From: Nematocida ironsii
Taxonomy: Eukaryota > Microsporidia
Length of the DNA: 64,000 nt
Direction: 5' to 3'
Assembly: GCA_001642415.1 (NCBI GenBank)
Contig: LTDK01000135.1
Location: forward strand, 1 to 64,000
The stretch's first letter is position 1. Every line of letters starts with the position of its first letter. A program made the position numbers and the translations under genes. Below are positions 47,155 to 57,545 of the stretch, piece by piece. The notes below the pieces were generated by a model that saw only the letters and a list, made by a program, of their open reading frames with translations, did no database searches and had not been told where the DNA came from.

Positions 47155-49164
47155 CTAAGGCATTCTTAATATTGTTTTTCCTCCATTAGCCACGCAGAGC
47201 TTTTCCTTTCGAATCATACCATCAAGGCATTGCATAACAACTCCTTCACTGTGATACTTGCACAGTTCTTTGATTAGTATTTTGTATGGCTTGGACAGTC
47301 CAATAGGAAGGCAGGATTTTATGGCAGTTTCAACTTGTGAGAACTCTTTAATCCACTCCTGCCTAGGCATACCCTCAACATAATGCCCCATAGCAACAGC
47401 CTTCATGGTACTTTCCGTAAACAGCCGGATTGCTTCTTCTACATGCTCAGTGGTTACAACAGTTTCTAGCTCCATCCTTGCCAATGCCTCACTTATTCGA
47501 GCAATTGCTTCGAGCTGTCTTACTGTGATAGGAACACTTCCATTTCCTGTATCTCGAGAGGCCCTTGCGGTTTTTCTCGTCTGGATGTAGAATGCCTGTA
47601 GTCTCTGAGCTGCTTCCTCCTCTATCACAGGGTTAATGGTCTTTGCATACTCAGCATAATCTTTGAGCTCTTCTATAGAAATATGCTCTGGGATGTTGTT
47701 TTGTGCTTTTTCCTCTCTGTTGCTGTTGATAAATCGGCTTATTACATGCTCTGCAATTTTCTTGTCTGCGCTCATTGAGTCTTTAATAACAAATATCAGA
47801 TCAAATCTTGAAAGAATTGTTACTCCAAAGTCAATGTTCTCTCCAGGAGCCTTATTCTCATCATACCTTCCAAATATTGGATTGGCAGCCGCCACTACAG
47901 CACATCGAGAGTTTAGAGAAGTGACTATTCCTGCCTTTGAAATAGAAATAGTCTGCTGCTCCATGGCCTCGTGGATAGCAACACGGTCTTTCTCCTGCAT
48001 TTTATCAAATTCATCAATGCAGCACAGCCCACCATCTGCCAGAACCAAAGCACCACCTTCAAGATAAAAGTTTCCAAATTTGTCCTTACATACTGTTGCT
48101 GTTAAACCAGCTGCACTGGCACCTTTACCACTTGTGTAGACCCCACGGGAAGACACACCGGAAAGGAACTTTAGCAGTTGACTTTTTGCAATACCAGGAT
48201 CACCAAGCAGAAGAACATTAATATCTCCCCTGACCCGAATTCCATCTTCAAAGTTCTTTTGTATTCCTCCAAAAAGAGCACATGCTAAAGCAAGCTTGAC
48301 ATACTTATGCCCAAATACTTCCGGAGATATGCTGTTTACAATTGTAGATCTAGAAAAGCTGGTGAACTTCTTTGTGACCTTTCGTACAGCCTTCTGTGCT
48401 GTGAGTATTCCAATCTTCTGCTCACTTACTGATATTCCCATTGCCTTTATAAAAGGAATATTGTTCTTTGTGTTTCCAATAGAGTACACTCCAGTTATGG
48501 TCACAGATGTTCCAGGAATTACCCGGTCTACAAGGCCATCTGCAGCAGTCACCATCAAATGCCTGGATATTTCCCCAGTTGGCAGATCTTCAAAGGCTTC
48601 CTGAATCTTTATGTACTGCACATCCTGTAGAATGCTTTTTTCAGGAGATGCAACAAAACTATCTGAGCTGCTGCATGATTCACACTTCCTAGGAAGGGTT
48701 TCCTTGATCACCTTTGCGTTTAAGCATGTCTTACAGAAGGCATATAGCGCAAGTGGCTTTGAGCACACGCTTGAGACAGATAAAACTATCCCCCTAATTG
48801 TTGATATCTTGTTAATATGCGCAGAGTCTAGCTTTCTTATGGGAGTAACTGTTGACTGTGATACAATTTCAATATACCGCTCTTTCTTGCCTGGATCATT
48901 AATAGCGTCTCTGAATAGTTCAAGGTAGTGAAGAGGCCTGCTCATTACACTCTCAAACAATCGAGAATCAAACATACTCATATGCTCCACAGTAACTCTT
49001 AAAAGCCTTTCATCCTTTGCTAGTTCTTCCCTGTATATGTAGTCATCTCCTATTCTAAAGGTGTCAATAAACAAATTAAACAGCCCCTTTGCCTGGTCAT
49101 CTGTTAGATTGTTGTCGTCATTCACCAATCCTATTTCATATGGTCGGTCTCTGTTGTGGTTCAT
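47155..49164 (-). CDS. MCM5: MCM5, subunit of the replicative MCM2-7 helicase
   Basis: MCM5 is one of six AAA+ subunits of the eukaryotic replicative helicase. The 669 aa protein has a zinc finger with C144, C147, C161, C164, and an OB-fold region ending in IPGTSVTITGVYSI. Its Walker A is GDPGIAKS (321-328), Walker B CCIDEFDKM (DEFD 384-387), and the arginine-finger motif SRFD is at 452-455. FGRYDENKAPGENIDFGVTI and FDLIFVIKD are MCM5-specific. A winged-helix-like C-terminus follows. It is about 100 residues shorter than yeast MCM5 with all catalytic motifs intact. Start is ATG 49164. Confidence 0.95.
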   Translation of the reverse strand: MNHNRDRPYEIGLVNDDNNLTDDQAKGLFNLFIDTFRIGDDYIYREELAKDERLLRVTVEHMSMFDSRLFESVMSRPLHYLELFRDAINDPGKKERYIEIVSQSTVTPIRKLDSAHINKISTIRGIVLSVSSVCSKPLALYAFCKTCLNAKVIKETLPRKCESCSSSDSFVASPEKSILQDVQYIKIQEAFEDLPTGEISRHLMVTAADGLVDRVIPGTSVTITGVYSIGNTKNNIPFIKAMGISVSEQKIGILTAQKAVRKVTKKFTSFSRSTIVNSISPEVFGHKYVKLALACALFGGIQKNFEDGIRVRGDINVLLLGDPGIAKSQLLKFLSGVSSRGVYTSGKGASAAGLTATVCKDKFGNFYLEGGALVLADGGLCCIDEFDKMQEKDRVAIHEAMEQQTISISKAGIVTSLNSRCAVVAAANPIFGRYDENKAPGENIDFGVTILSRFDLIFVIKDSMSADKKIAEHVISRFINSNREEKAQNNIPEHISIEELKDYAEYAKTINPVIEEEAAQRLQAFYIQTRKTARASRDTGNGSVPITVRQLEAIARISEALARMELETVVTTEHVEEAIRLFTESTMKAVAMGHYVEGMPRQEWIKEFSQVETAIKSCLPIGLSKPYKILIKELCKYHSEGVVMQCLDGMIRKEKLCVANGGKTILRMP

Positions 49165-49671
49165 TTCTCTTTTCTTTTTGCAATGAATTCAATTATTAAT
49201 ATTTTTCTACTGTAGTCAGAATACTCCAAAGTTTAAATAGAATGATTAAAGTATACTGCATGTCACTTGCGCCATATAAATAGCAAGTAGTCTCGCTAAA
49301 GCCTAATATATCTATGAAATATATATGTTCATTTAAAAATTTCGAGTTATACCCACAGGCTAGAACAACAAGTCAAAAATGAATAACTTATATAGAATGT
49401 AATTTACTTATTCTTAAGGACAATGAGCATTGTATGCGTCTTCTTCTATAAAAACACGCACAAATCAATGGTAGTTGTTTATCCGAAGGAATTTTTAAAG
49501 TAATTTAAAGTATATGCAACTCCTTACTAAATAGAATAAAAAACCGCGTATTATCCAAAAAACTTCTACACCACCGGCTATAACGCCCCATAGAAGACAA
49601 TGCTGGTATATAACATGCCTAGATACAGTTTAAGAGTAGAGTGGCTCATCTGTATAAATACTTTAAATGAA
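49165..49671. other. intergenic region between MCM5 and SMC1
   Basis: Contains AAAAATTTCGAGTTATACCC at 49335-49354, about 170 bp upstream of the MCM5 start. A slightly GC-richer patch near 49550-49620 includes a GGCGTTATAGCC hairpin on the minus strand followed by a T-run; an RNA there is possible but unsupported. Confidence 0.4.
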
Positions 49672-52671
49672 TTATAGCTTTAGAGAAAAGACTTGAGAGT
49701 GTCCTTGCGGGGGCCTTGCTACTCCAATTAGAGTATCTGCTGTCTCAAATAGCTCAATTCGATGAGTGACTGCAATAAACTGCGCATTTATCTCTTGCAG
49801 CGACTCTCTAAGGCACGTTATTTTATCTTTGTCTAGCGCAGCATCCAGCTCGTCAAATACATAAAAAAGAGATGGATATATTGAGTTAATAGAAAGCAGC
49901 AATGACAGCGCAACCATTGTTTTCTCTCCGCCTGACAAGTATTTTGCTTCTCTGAATGTTTTTCCAGTAGGCATGACAAATATCTGCACACCTGCTAAGT
50001 ATGGCTCTAAAGAATTCTCTAACCCTAAATGCGCCCGTACATGGCCTGATGGGTTTTCCGTGAGCCGTGCATAGTGCTGGTTTATTAGAGTGTTTATTTT
50101 GTCAAATACGTTAAGGAAAAGTACCGCCCTTTCCTTCCGCACTTTTTGGAACTGCCTTGTTACCTCTGCTAGCGCATTCTTTTTTTCTTCTGCCTCTTGT
50201 TCCAGCTGTGCATATATCTGGTGGGTTTCTGCTACAACTCCCTTTTTTGACAAAAAGGACGATACGCTTGTAATTTCTCTTTCAAGCTTCTCCAAATCTT
50301 CTTCTTCCATGCCGCTTGGTGCATCCTGAATGGCTTCTTCGGTTATGCCTTCTTCTGCCATATACTGCTCTATCTCTTCAATCTCATCATCAAGCACAAC
50401 TATTTGCTCTTTGATCATTTTCAACTCAATCTCTGAGGATGGCTCTATTCTTTTAGATACCTCTAATAACTTGGCCTCCAGCTCTAATATTTCTTTATTA
50501 AGGGCCTCTGGGCTTTCATTCATTTCTTCTGCCACACGAACAGGCGCCTTTTCTAATTTATCCAGCGCATGCCTCAAGTCATTTAGCCGATTCCCCCAGG
50601 ACTTCTCCTTGTTTTTTATTTGAGCTGTTTTCTTATTTGCTGAAGAAGAATCAATTACACCCTCTTCCTTGGCATGCTGTATTATTTTGTAGGGTATTTG
50701 TGATTTGACTACTATTTCATCTATTTGGCCTTTTATCTCTGCCTCTGCCTCTCTTAAGTATCTCTCTGCTTCCTCACACTGCTTTTCAAGCTCTATGATC
50801 TGCTCGCTTTTTACATAAATGCTCTTTTCTGCCTGTACCGATCTCTGTGCTCCGCTCTCTGCCTTAATATCCATCAGAAGTGCGTCTCTTTTCTCTTCAA
50901 GCTCCTTTATTGCGCTTTCATCTCCACGCGAAGCAATCTTTCTAACTGATCCATCCTGCGAAATAATTATTCCGTCTAGAGTAATTACCTTTTCAGCAGC
51001 ATAAGTTGGCGATCCCTCTCCAAAATATATTAATGCCTTGCCGCATATATAATCAATTAGCGCATTTTCCTCATATTTCATCTCTTTTGTTATTTTAATT
51101 ACATCTCGGCACCGAATGTATCCAGCAGGGAGTGAATCCAGCCTAGTTTGTTGGTTTGAAATGTTTTCTTTATCAGACCGGCCTGCACCCCCATATGAAT
51201 TAAGCCTATTTAATGGCAAAATAGTCACTCTTCCAGCTCCAGACTGCGCCAGTCCATTAAGAATTGGCTGTGCATGCTTTTCTTGCTCTATGATAATTAT
51301 GTTTCTTTTTGAGTGTATTAAAGCATTAATTGCAGTTTGATACCTTTCCTCAGTACACGATACCAAATCGCAGACTCTTCCCACCACCTGTGGAATACTC
51401 TCTCTGATTCGCCCAATAAGATATCCCAGTCTTGAGTTGTACTCTACATCCTTACTACGTGACATTCTGCAGGATAGTTCTTTTAGCGTCTCCAAAAGTG
51501 CCTGGTTCAGATGTGCTAAACGATTACTCATAACTTCTTGATGGTCCATGTCTTTCTGCTCCTTCTCCTTCTGAATTAATTCTTTCAGTTCTCTTTTAAT
51601 CTCATTCACATGTATCTTCATCTGCAAGATGCTTTTTGAGTCTTCCACGCGCTGTATCTGAGAAAGTGTTTGAATGAGCGCTTCTCTTTGGTACTTCTCA
51701 TTCCACCCAGGGTGTGCAGATGCTATATCTTCCGTGTTTTTAAGGTGCCATAAACAATCTTCTATCTGAGCCTCTGCTTCTGCTATTTGCTCCTTTATTT
51801 TAACTATTTCCTGTGCCCGGGCTTCGTTGCTTTTAACTATTTCAGCCTCTTCCTCAGTTTTTAAGTCTATTCTGTGCTGCATGCTGCTTTTTATAGCCCG
51901 GCACTTAATAAGCTGTGTCTGTATATGCGCCATTTCCTTATGCAGTTCCCTTAATTCAGTGCTGTTTCCCTTTTCTTCTATAGATAACAGTCGGTCAACA
52001 AGCCCCTGTCGGGTTTCACGTATCTGCACCTTCTTTTTCTTTATCTTTGAACTTGCTAAAACTCTCTTTCTTGCCATAAGCAATCTGTGCCGTGCTTGCA
52101 TCTCAGATACTTCTTCATACGCTTTTGTAGATACTTCAGCTGCCCTTTTCCTCTCCATTAGTTCCTGATACTCTTTTGTAAACTGCTCCTTCTGCGCTTT
52201 CAAAAGTTTATATTCCTCTTTGTGCGCATAGGACCCAGATATCTTTTCTATGAATTTTGAAAGCTCCTTTGGTGATTTTATGAGTGCTTCATTCTGCGAG
52301 ATAAGAAAGTTCCTGTGAACTGTCGATATGTTCTGGCTCTCTAAATAAGAAGAATATTCTATAAAAGACACTTTCATGCCATCTATATAGAATGAAGATG
52401 AATCATTGGCCATTTCCCTCTTTAAATTTATAATAACCCCATTTTTATCACGAAACGCCAGCTCAACTCTTGTGGGAGGCATACAGTCTCTAGCAGGAAT
52501 GCATCCTCTAATTTCCTGCGGACTTGCACCAAATACGAACAATAGAGCATCTATTAAATTGCTCTTTCCAGCACCATTCGGCCCTACAATACATGTAAAT
52601 GGCGAAAAAGGAACGCATTCCACCTTTTCATACGTTTTAAATGAGAGTATCTTCATATTAAGAATTGCCAT
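49672..52671 (-). CDS. SMC1: cohesin ATPase SMC1
   Basis: Smc1 and Smc3 form the cohesin ring that holds sister chromatids together. The 999 aa protein has the N-terminal ATPase lobe with Walker A GPNGAGKS (about 30-37). Long coiled coils flank a hinge at roughly 415-545 (GYLIGRIRESIPQVVGRVCD). The C-terminal lobe has signature LSGGEK and Walker B FYVFDELDAALD. The stretches RNFLISQNEALIKSPKEL and DTLIGVARPPQGHSQVFSL are typical of Smc1 rather than Smc2-4. It is shortened from about 1225 aa, mainly in the coils, and both lobes are intact. Start is ATG 52671; ATAACCC-type elements lie within 125 bp upstream. Confidence 0.9.
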   Translation of the reverse strand: MAILNMKILSFKTYEKVECVPFSPFTCIVGPNGAGKSNLIDALLFVFGASPQEIRGCIPARDCMPPTRVELAFRDKNGVIINLKREMANDSSSFYIDGMKVSFIEYSSYLESQNISTVHRNFLISQNEALIKSPKELSKFIEKISGSYAHKEEYKLLKAQKEQFTKEYQELMERKRAAEVSTKAYEEVSEMQARHRLLMARKRVLASSKIKKKKVQIRETRQGLVDRLLSIEEKGNSTELRELHKEMAHIQTQLIKCRAIKSSMQHRIDLKTEEEAEIVKSNEARAQEIVKIKEQIAEAEAQIEDCLWHLKNTEDIASAHPGWNEKYQREALIQTLSQIQRVEDSKSILQMKIHVNEIKRELKELIQKEKEQKDMDHQEVMSNRLAHLNQALLETLKELSCRMSRSKDVEYNSRLGYLIGRIRESIPQVVGRVCDLVSCTEERYQTAINALIHSKRNIIIIEQEKHAQPILNGLAQSGAGRVTILPLNRLNSYGGAGRSDKENISNQQTRLDSLPAGYIRCRDVIKITKEMKYEENALIDYICGKALIYFGEGSPTYAAEKVITLDGIIISQDGSVRKIASRGDESAIKELEEKRDALLMDIKAESGAQRSVQAEKSIYVKSEQIIELEKQCEEAERYLREAEAEIKGQIDEIVVKSQIPYKIIQHAKEEGVIDSSSANKKTAQIKNKEKSWGNRLNDLRHALDKLEKAPVRVAEEMNESPEALNKEILELEAKLLEVSKRIEPSSEIELKMIKEQIVVLDDEIEEIEQYMAEEGITEEAIQDAPSGMEEEDLEKLEREITSVSSFLSKKGVVAETHQIYAQLEQEAEEKKNALAEVTRQFQKVRKERAVLFLNVFDKINTLINQHYARLTENPSGHVRAHLGLENSLEPYLAGVQIFVMPTGKTFREAKYLSGGEKTMVALSLLLSINSIYPSLFYVFDELDAALDKDKITCLRESLQEINAQFIAVTHRIELFETADTLIGVARPPQGHSQVFSLKL

Positions 52672-52746
52672 GTAAAAATAGAAAACAGAAAATATTTATA
52701 GAACCTCATTACATGGCTAAGACCATCCAATACACAGCATTACATT

Positions 52747-52793
52747 AAATAACCCAGCATACACCCATAAAAATGCTAAATTTCAAGTTATAC
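52747..52793 (-). promoter_or_regulatory. paired ATAACCC/GTTAT elements upstream of SMC1
   Basis: AAATAACCCAGCAT (52747-52760) and CTAAATTTCAAGTTATAC (52776-52793) lie in opposite orientation 75-125 bp before the SMC1 start. Confidence 0.4.
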
Positions 52794-52863
52794 ACACAAA
52801 TAATCCATGTTAATTAGTTTGTATACATCTCTAATAGTTTAATAGAATATATCTTGGCTTTAT

Positions 52864-53406
52864 TTAAAGAGAAGCCTTTTTTGTCAAATTTAAATACAGT
52901 CTATCCCTGTCAGACTCAGAAACATATCCTGATAGCCTTTCCTTACAGGGAGCATCTATGACCGACTTTTTATATTTTTCTAGTCCTGCACCATCTATTT
53001 TAGATTTGTCTAACTTTGCAAACCGGCCTAGTTCTGCTTCTATTGTGATTTTGTCTATGCTTAGCTCGTCCTTAATCTTTTTTAAGTGGTCCCACATTGT
53101 ACTGCTAATCATTCGAGAGTAAAACAGAGAATGGATGATTTTAGACTCTTCTTCAATCTCCTCCTCTTTCTCTACAAGATAAATACTTGCTTTTGCTAGA
53201 ACTTTATACTGCTCGACCTGCTCAGCATCTGCTGGCATGTCTAAATACTCTTTTAAATACTTGTTGTCGTACGATAGCATATCTATGTCTATCTCCTTTC
53301 TGCTTCTTCTAATGTATAAGGCCACACCCAGAGGAATAAGAAGACCAATTGCAATAAAAGTAAACATTAGCAAAAATAATTTACACATTGTATTTAAAGT
53401 AATCAT
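52864..53406 (-). CDS. SEC66: SEC66/SEC71-like ER translocon subunit (180 aa)
   Basis: Sec66 (Sec71) is a fungal subunit of the Sec62/63 complex for post-translational import into the ER. The protein has one N-terminal membrane span (about residues 9-31, LFLLMFTFIAIGLLIPLGVAL) with a basic stop, then a cytosolic helical domain. The helical part follows the Sec66 pattern: ALAxRA-like LAKASIYLVEKEEEI, then IIHSLFYSRMISSTMWDHL, and ELSIDKITIEAELGRFAK (compare G.IGDDLW..F and E..L..VVEEA). Length is close to yeast Sec66 (206 aa). An ATTATAACCCAAAATT element overlaps the start codon. Confidence 0.7.
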   Translation of the reverse strand: MITLNTMCKLFLLMFTFIAIGLLIPLGVALYIRRSRKEIDIDMLSYDNKYLKEYLDMPADAEQVEQYKVLAKASIYLVEKEEEIEEESKIIHSLFYSRMISSTMWDHLKKIKDELSIDKITIEAELGRFAKLDKSKIDGAGLEKYKKSVIDAPCKERLSGYVSESDRDRLYLNLTKKASL

Positions 53407-53420
53407 TATAACCCAAAATT
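53405..53420 (-). promoter_or_regulatory. ATAACCC-type element overlapping the SEC66 start
   Basis: ATTATAACCCAAAATT begins within the start codon of the SEC66-like gene (minus strand start at 53406). Confidence 0.35.
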
Positions 53421-53697
53421 AGAGAGAAGAGTTTTTGTGTATTATATAACATAGAATAAAAATAGATTAGGCATAGAAGTAACTGAAAGCACGTAAACAT
53501 GGAAATAAAGGCACACACAACTTTTGGCTTACTTCTTAGAACATATTGGCAGCTACTTAGAAAGTTCAAATATGTCTATTACAAACATGTTGGTTTATAT
53601 TTTAGTTTAGTCACAACGTAGAGTTTATACCTCTAATTGTTAAATTTGGGATACTAAATATTATATTCTTGCTTACTGCTTAATCATGGCTCTTTAT

Positions 53698-55071
53698 TTA
53701 TTGTGGGGTTAGTAGTAGCTCTATTGCACGGGTTCTCAGAAGAGTCTCACAGTTAAATCCTGGGAGTATTTCTGTAATAATTGCGTGTGATTCTGAATAG
53801 CTTCCCAGTCGCAAGAAAACAAATGCTCTTGCTATTTCCATTTTAATGCTTTGCGATTTAAGTAGGAGAAGATTGTCTCCAATCTGAAGCAGACTTTTCT
53901 TAAACACAGAGAAAAACTCTCTTTCCTTCATCTTCTGCTCAAAACACAAGCAAAGCACTCTAAGCACAGTCTCTGTTTTCGCTGAGCACCAGAGGGTCTT
54001 GTTGTAGTATGAATACTCTAAAAGGTCCATTGCATTGGTAAAGTCTCTTTCTATAAATGCCCTGTGCCCTAGCTCCTCTGCACACTTAGGTAAGTACGCA
54101 TTTGTGCTATTTTCTTTTTCTGTTAGCTGCTTGTACAGTGCCACAGCCTCTAAAATAGGCAGATCTCTTAGCTTCTCTACCACTTTGAATTTTTCATAAT
54201 TATGGCTCTCCATCGGCCTGTCAATAAACTCCTTGGAGAGGTACGGCCTAGATACATCGTCAACTGTACTTCTTAGGAAATAATCAATCTCAAGAACGCT
54301 TTCTCTAGGAACATCTGTTACATCAGATAGCCCATCTGCCACTTCCATTAGATCGTAATATACATTTTCCCAGTTGATTTTATCTGCATCTAATTCTTGC
54401 ACATACTTTAACAGATTCCGCATGTACTTTCCTATTCTTGTTCTTAATAGGCTCTGCTCTTCTTCAGCACTCAAAAAGTTCTTTTCTTTTTTAAGCCTGT
54501 CTATAATCTCTGCGTAGTTTTCCTCTACGCTTTCTTCTATTATGCAACTCAATAAATATAGATTAATTCGGTGCATTTCAACCTCAGACAGTGTGGATAT
54601 GCTTTCCATCTCTTTAAGAGCTTCCTTTCTTTTTTGTAGATTCTCAATTAGATACGTTTTTCCTATCTCCTCAATATAGCTTTTCTTTTGCTTTTTTTCT
54701 TCCACCACATTAAGAATCACTTCTACTTCGTTATACTTCTCTAAAAACTTCGTCTTTTTTTGTTTGAAAATTGCTGGTGTGGACTTGTTCTTCTCTGCCT
54801 CTGCAATAAAGTCTACTAAAACCGATGGAAGACCTTTCTTTGTAAAGTGCGCTGAATACTTAGTCAGTTTCTTAAAAAACTGGTCTACATCCTTTGGCTT
54901 TTTAAAAGTGGTTTCTTTGCATAATTTGGCCACTTCTTCATCTTTCTTTTCTTTGTTAGAAATAGTTGGCTTGTCCTCTTCACTGTCGTCTGAGAAATTC
55001 AGTTGTGCAGCAATTGCAGAATTTACTTTCTTTTGTGGAGCATCCTCCAGTCCAGCAAAGAACTTTGACAT
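53698..55071 (-). CDS. NIP1: eIF3 subunit c-like, truncated relative to family (457 aa)
   Basis: eIF3c scaffolds the eIF3 complex on the 40S subunit and binds eIF1 and eIF5. The protein starts MSKFFAGLEDAP (compare MSRFF at the N-terminus of eIF3c) followed by an acidic stretch with LNFSDDSEEDKP. Then comes a wholly helical region with QFFKKLTKYSAHFTKKGLP, an INWENVYYDLMEVADGLSDV element and TPR-like helices (EELGHRAFIERDFTNAMDLL, ARAFVFLRLGSYSESHAIIT). Yeast Nip1 is 812 aa and ends in a PCI domain; this protein stops before one, and no PCI-like frame follows. It is either a reduced eIF3c or a related helical scaffold. Start is ATG 55071. Confidence 0.58.
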   Translation of the reverse strand: MSKFFAGLEDAPQKKVNSAIAAQLNFSDDSEEDKPTISNKEKKDEEVAKLCKETTFKKPKDVDQFFKKLTKYSAHFTKKGLPSVLVDFIAEAEKNKSTPAIFKQKKTKFLEKYNEVEVILNVVEEKKQKKSYIEEIGKTYLIENLQKRKEALKEMESISTLSEVEMHRINLYLLSCIIEESVEENYAEIIDRLKKEKNFLSAEEEQSLLRTRIGKYMRNLLKYVQELDADKINWENVYYDLMEVADGLSDVTDVPRESVLEIDYFLRSTVDDVSRPYLSKEFIDRPMESHNYEKFKVVEKLRDLPILEAVALYKQLTEKENSTNAYLPKCAEELGHRAFIERDFTNAMDLLEYSYYNKTLWCSAKTETVLRVLCLCFEQKMKEREFFSVFKKSLLQIGDNLLLLKSQSIKMEIARAFVFLRLGSYSESHAIITEILPGFNCETLLRTRAIELLLTPQ

Positions 55072-55770
55072 TTTAATTTTAAAAGAGAAAGAAAATTAAT
55101 ACTTTCCCCCAAGAATTGCCAATTCTCTACTATTAAAAACAGAAATATTTCCATTTCCTTTATAATCATAAAAAACCATTGTATCTGCATTGTATCTCAT
55201 AACAAATTTAATTTCGTGTTATATGCACTCTTACTTCACACTTTTCAAGTTTAGTGATACTGCTATAATACTGTATAAATTTTCAAACTGTCTTGGATTA
55301 TTATTAATAAGTTTCTACTTCTGCTATAAATTATAAATGTTCATATTATATTAGTATTGCTATAATTAAATGTATCTACTCTCTTTTAGAAATAAGTATG
55401 TTAATGGTTTGTCATTTACACTTTATAGTATTATGCCATGGTATATACTTCAAAATTAACTCATTTTAAATAACCCGAAATAAATCAAGTTCTATTTCTG
55501 GTTAATTCGGGATTGTTTTAATGTACTTCCATCTGAATGTTTTGGGTTATATATGGTCTCTTATTAATTTTTTATTTTTCATTTTGAATTATATCTCTTT
55601 ATATGTGGTCTTTATTATTAATAAAATGCATAATAAAATATTTATAAATTTAGTAGTAAACCAAACATATATTTTATTGTATTTGATTGTGTCTATGATG
55701 TATTCTATAATATAAAGTGTAATTTAAAGCATTTTCATGGGGGTTTTTATTTTATCTGATTTAATTTCAG
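55072..55770. other. AT-rich region upstream of the eIF3c-like gene
   Basis: AAATTTAATTTCGTGTTATAT variant from 55204, AAATAACCCGAAATAA at 55468-55483, and TTTGGGTTATATATGG near 55540 are copies of the dispersed element. The 64-codon frame at 55521-55715 is AT-driven and not called. Confidence 0.5.
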
Positions 55771-56688
55771 TTATTTTTTCTTTCCTGATTTTTGTTTAAT
55801 TTTTCGAATGTGCACTCCAAACTTAGCCATTGCCATGCCAATAACTCCTCTGGGGAAGGCACATGCAAAAAGATTCAGAAGAGCATGCGGGAAGTATGGA
55901 TACGTCATAGCACATGTACCAAATGTATGAACACAGCACTTTCCATACAGATCAGCAGATGGCACAAATAAGTTTGGCTTCTTTGCCCCGGATAACTTGG
56001 AACATACTAATCCAGTCATAAATACTTCTGCATGGTATCCAGGAAGTTCTGTTGAAATTGACTCAGACCACACTTGTAGGAATGCCTTTGTTCCTGCATA
56101 TATCTGCTGGAATGGACTGGGGATAGATCCCAGCATAGAGCCTGTTGTTAGGATGTACTTTTTATCCTTGGGAGACTTATCCCATGAAATGTACTCCTGT
56201 GTTATCCTTACTGTATTTGTAATATTTACTTTAACTATCCGGTCTATGCTTTTAAAGGTGTGCTCCATAAATGCAGTGGGCCCAGACTCGGCTACTCCAA
56301 CATTATTTACAAGTATGTGTGGGCTGTACTCTTTAACCTCTGCAAGTGATGCTGCAAAGTCTATTTCATTCTCAAAGTCCATCTGCACTGTTTTAGTCTT
56401 TACCTTTTTAGAAAGCTCCTCTTCCACTTTGTCTAATTTTTCCTGTGTCCGGCTGATTAGAATTAGGTTTATTCCATTATTTGCCATTTCTCGGGCTATC
56501 CCCAGACCTATTCCATCTGTACACCCAGTAATAATTGCCCACTTTCCAGATAACTCTTTAAGAAGGGACCTGTTGCGCAGCCTCCTAATAAAATACGCAC
56601 ATATTTCCATAAAGAGAGCAAAGAAAGTATTCCCTGTGGCAACAAATAGCACAGCACCTCCTATGCACTTAAGAGAGAGAGTCAACAT
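55771..56688 (-). CDS. IFA38: very-long-chain 3-ketoacyl-CoA reductase (IFA38/HSD17B12-like SDR)
   Basis: This short-chain dehydrogenase reduces the 3-ketoacyl-CoA made by ELO enzymes in the ER elongation cycle. The 305 aa protein has an N-terminal membrane anchor (about 1-33) and the NADPH-binding motif TGCTDGIG with GIAREMANNGINLILISRT. LVNNVG follows, then the catalytic Ser in TTGSMLGSIPSPF and YAGTK (Tyr-x3-Lys). A further hydrophobic segment lies near residues 255-285. A C-terminal KIKQKSGKKK may serve as an ER retention signal. N-terminal anchor plus TGCTDGIG is typical of the KAR/HSD17B12 subfamily. ELO at 37054-37986 is its likely partner. Confidence 0.9.
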   Translation of the reverse strand: MLTLSLKCIGGAVLFVATGNTFFALFMEICAYFIRRLRNRSLLKELSGKWAIITGCTDGIGLGIAREMANNGINLILISRTQEKLDKVEEELSKKVKTKTVQMDFENEIDFAASLAEVKEYSPHILVNNVGVAESGPTAFMEHTFKSIDRIVKVNITNTVRITQEYISWDKSPKDKKYILTTGSMLGSIPSPFQQIYAGTKAFLQVWSESISTELPGYHAEVFMTGLVCSKLSGAKKPNLFVPSADLYGKCCVHTFGTCAMTYPYFPHALLNLFACAFPRGVIGMAMAKFGVHIRKIKQKSGKKK

Positions 56689-57545
56689 AAAGAAAAAAAG
56701 AAAGACAATTAAATATTCAATATAACTGGAAATTGGCCTAATTACATATATTCTAAATATAATATACTACATATATAAAGATATATACCAAATTATACTA
56801 AATTAATCTATTTATACTGTAAATCTTCTTTTATTTACTGAATTGGTCAAATAATAAATTGTATAAAAATAAGAGCATACCAAGTAAATTGAATAAAATA
56901 TAAATTTATATTTGTCCTTCCAATTATACACAAATTTAATTGATATTTAACACTATCACAGTAAGTTGTTGCTGTATAATTACAGTTTTTAAGTACTGAT
57001 CTGTATATATCATATATATAATACAGACAAAACCACAGCCCATATTAAATAATATTTAAGTGTGGTTTGAATTGACCCCGAACATATCTTAAACATTTTG
57101 TTATTTTACAGCCTTAGGACACTAAAGCATTTCAGTGTTCTGTGCTTATATTATAATTAAAGTGTTTTTGTAGTATAATCTGAAATTGTTGTGTACATTT
57201 TCATTCTCGGCTTTTTATTAAAAATTCTTCAGAACTCTTGTTCTTGAATAAAATGTGTACACATTGAATTTATATAAAAAAAGAAAGTTCATATTTATAT
57301 TCTGCCACAGTAATAAATAAAAATAGAGCAACAAGTAATAGCACTAATTATTGCAAATTAATTCAAAACACAATGAGACAACTTCTGGGTATATAGAAAC
57401 ACAAAAGAAGAAAATAAAAGAAAAGCAATGCAATTAGTATGAAATAAATGCATACCCCGAAATTTCAGTTATAAATACTCTGTATATATTCTTTAAAGGC
57501 CGATTTTTATTTATTTAGAGTATAGTTCAACCAAATAAATACGTA
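56689..57545. other. AT-rich intergenic region
   Basis: Contains ATACCCCGAAATTTCAGTTA (57452-57471) close to the 3' end of the 941 aa gene. No gene or RNA is supported. Confidence 0.5.

Noticed and set aside
55997..56725. 242-codon plus-strand frame
   Set aside because: Antisense shadow of the ketoacyl-CoA reductase, whose catalytic motifs are clear.
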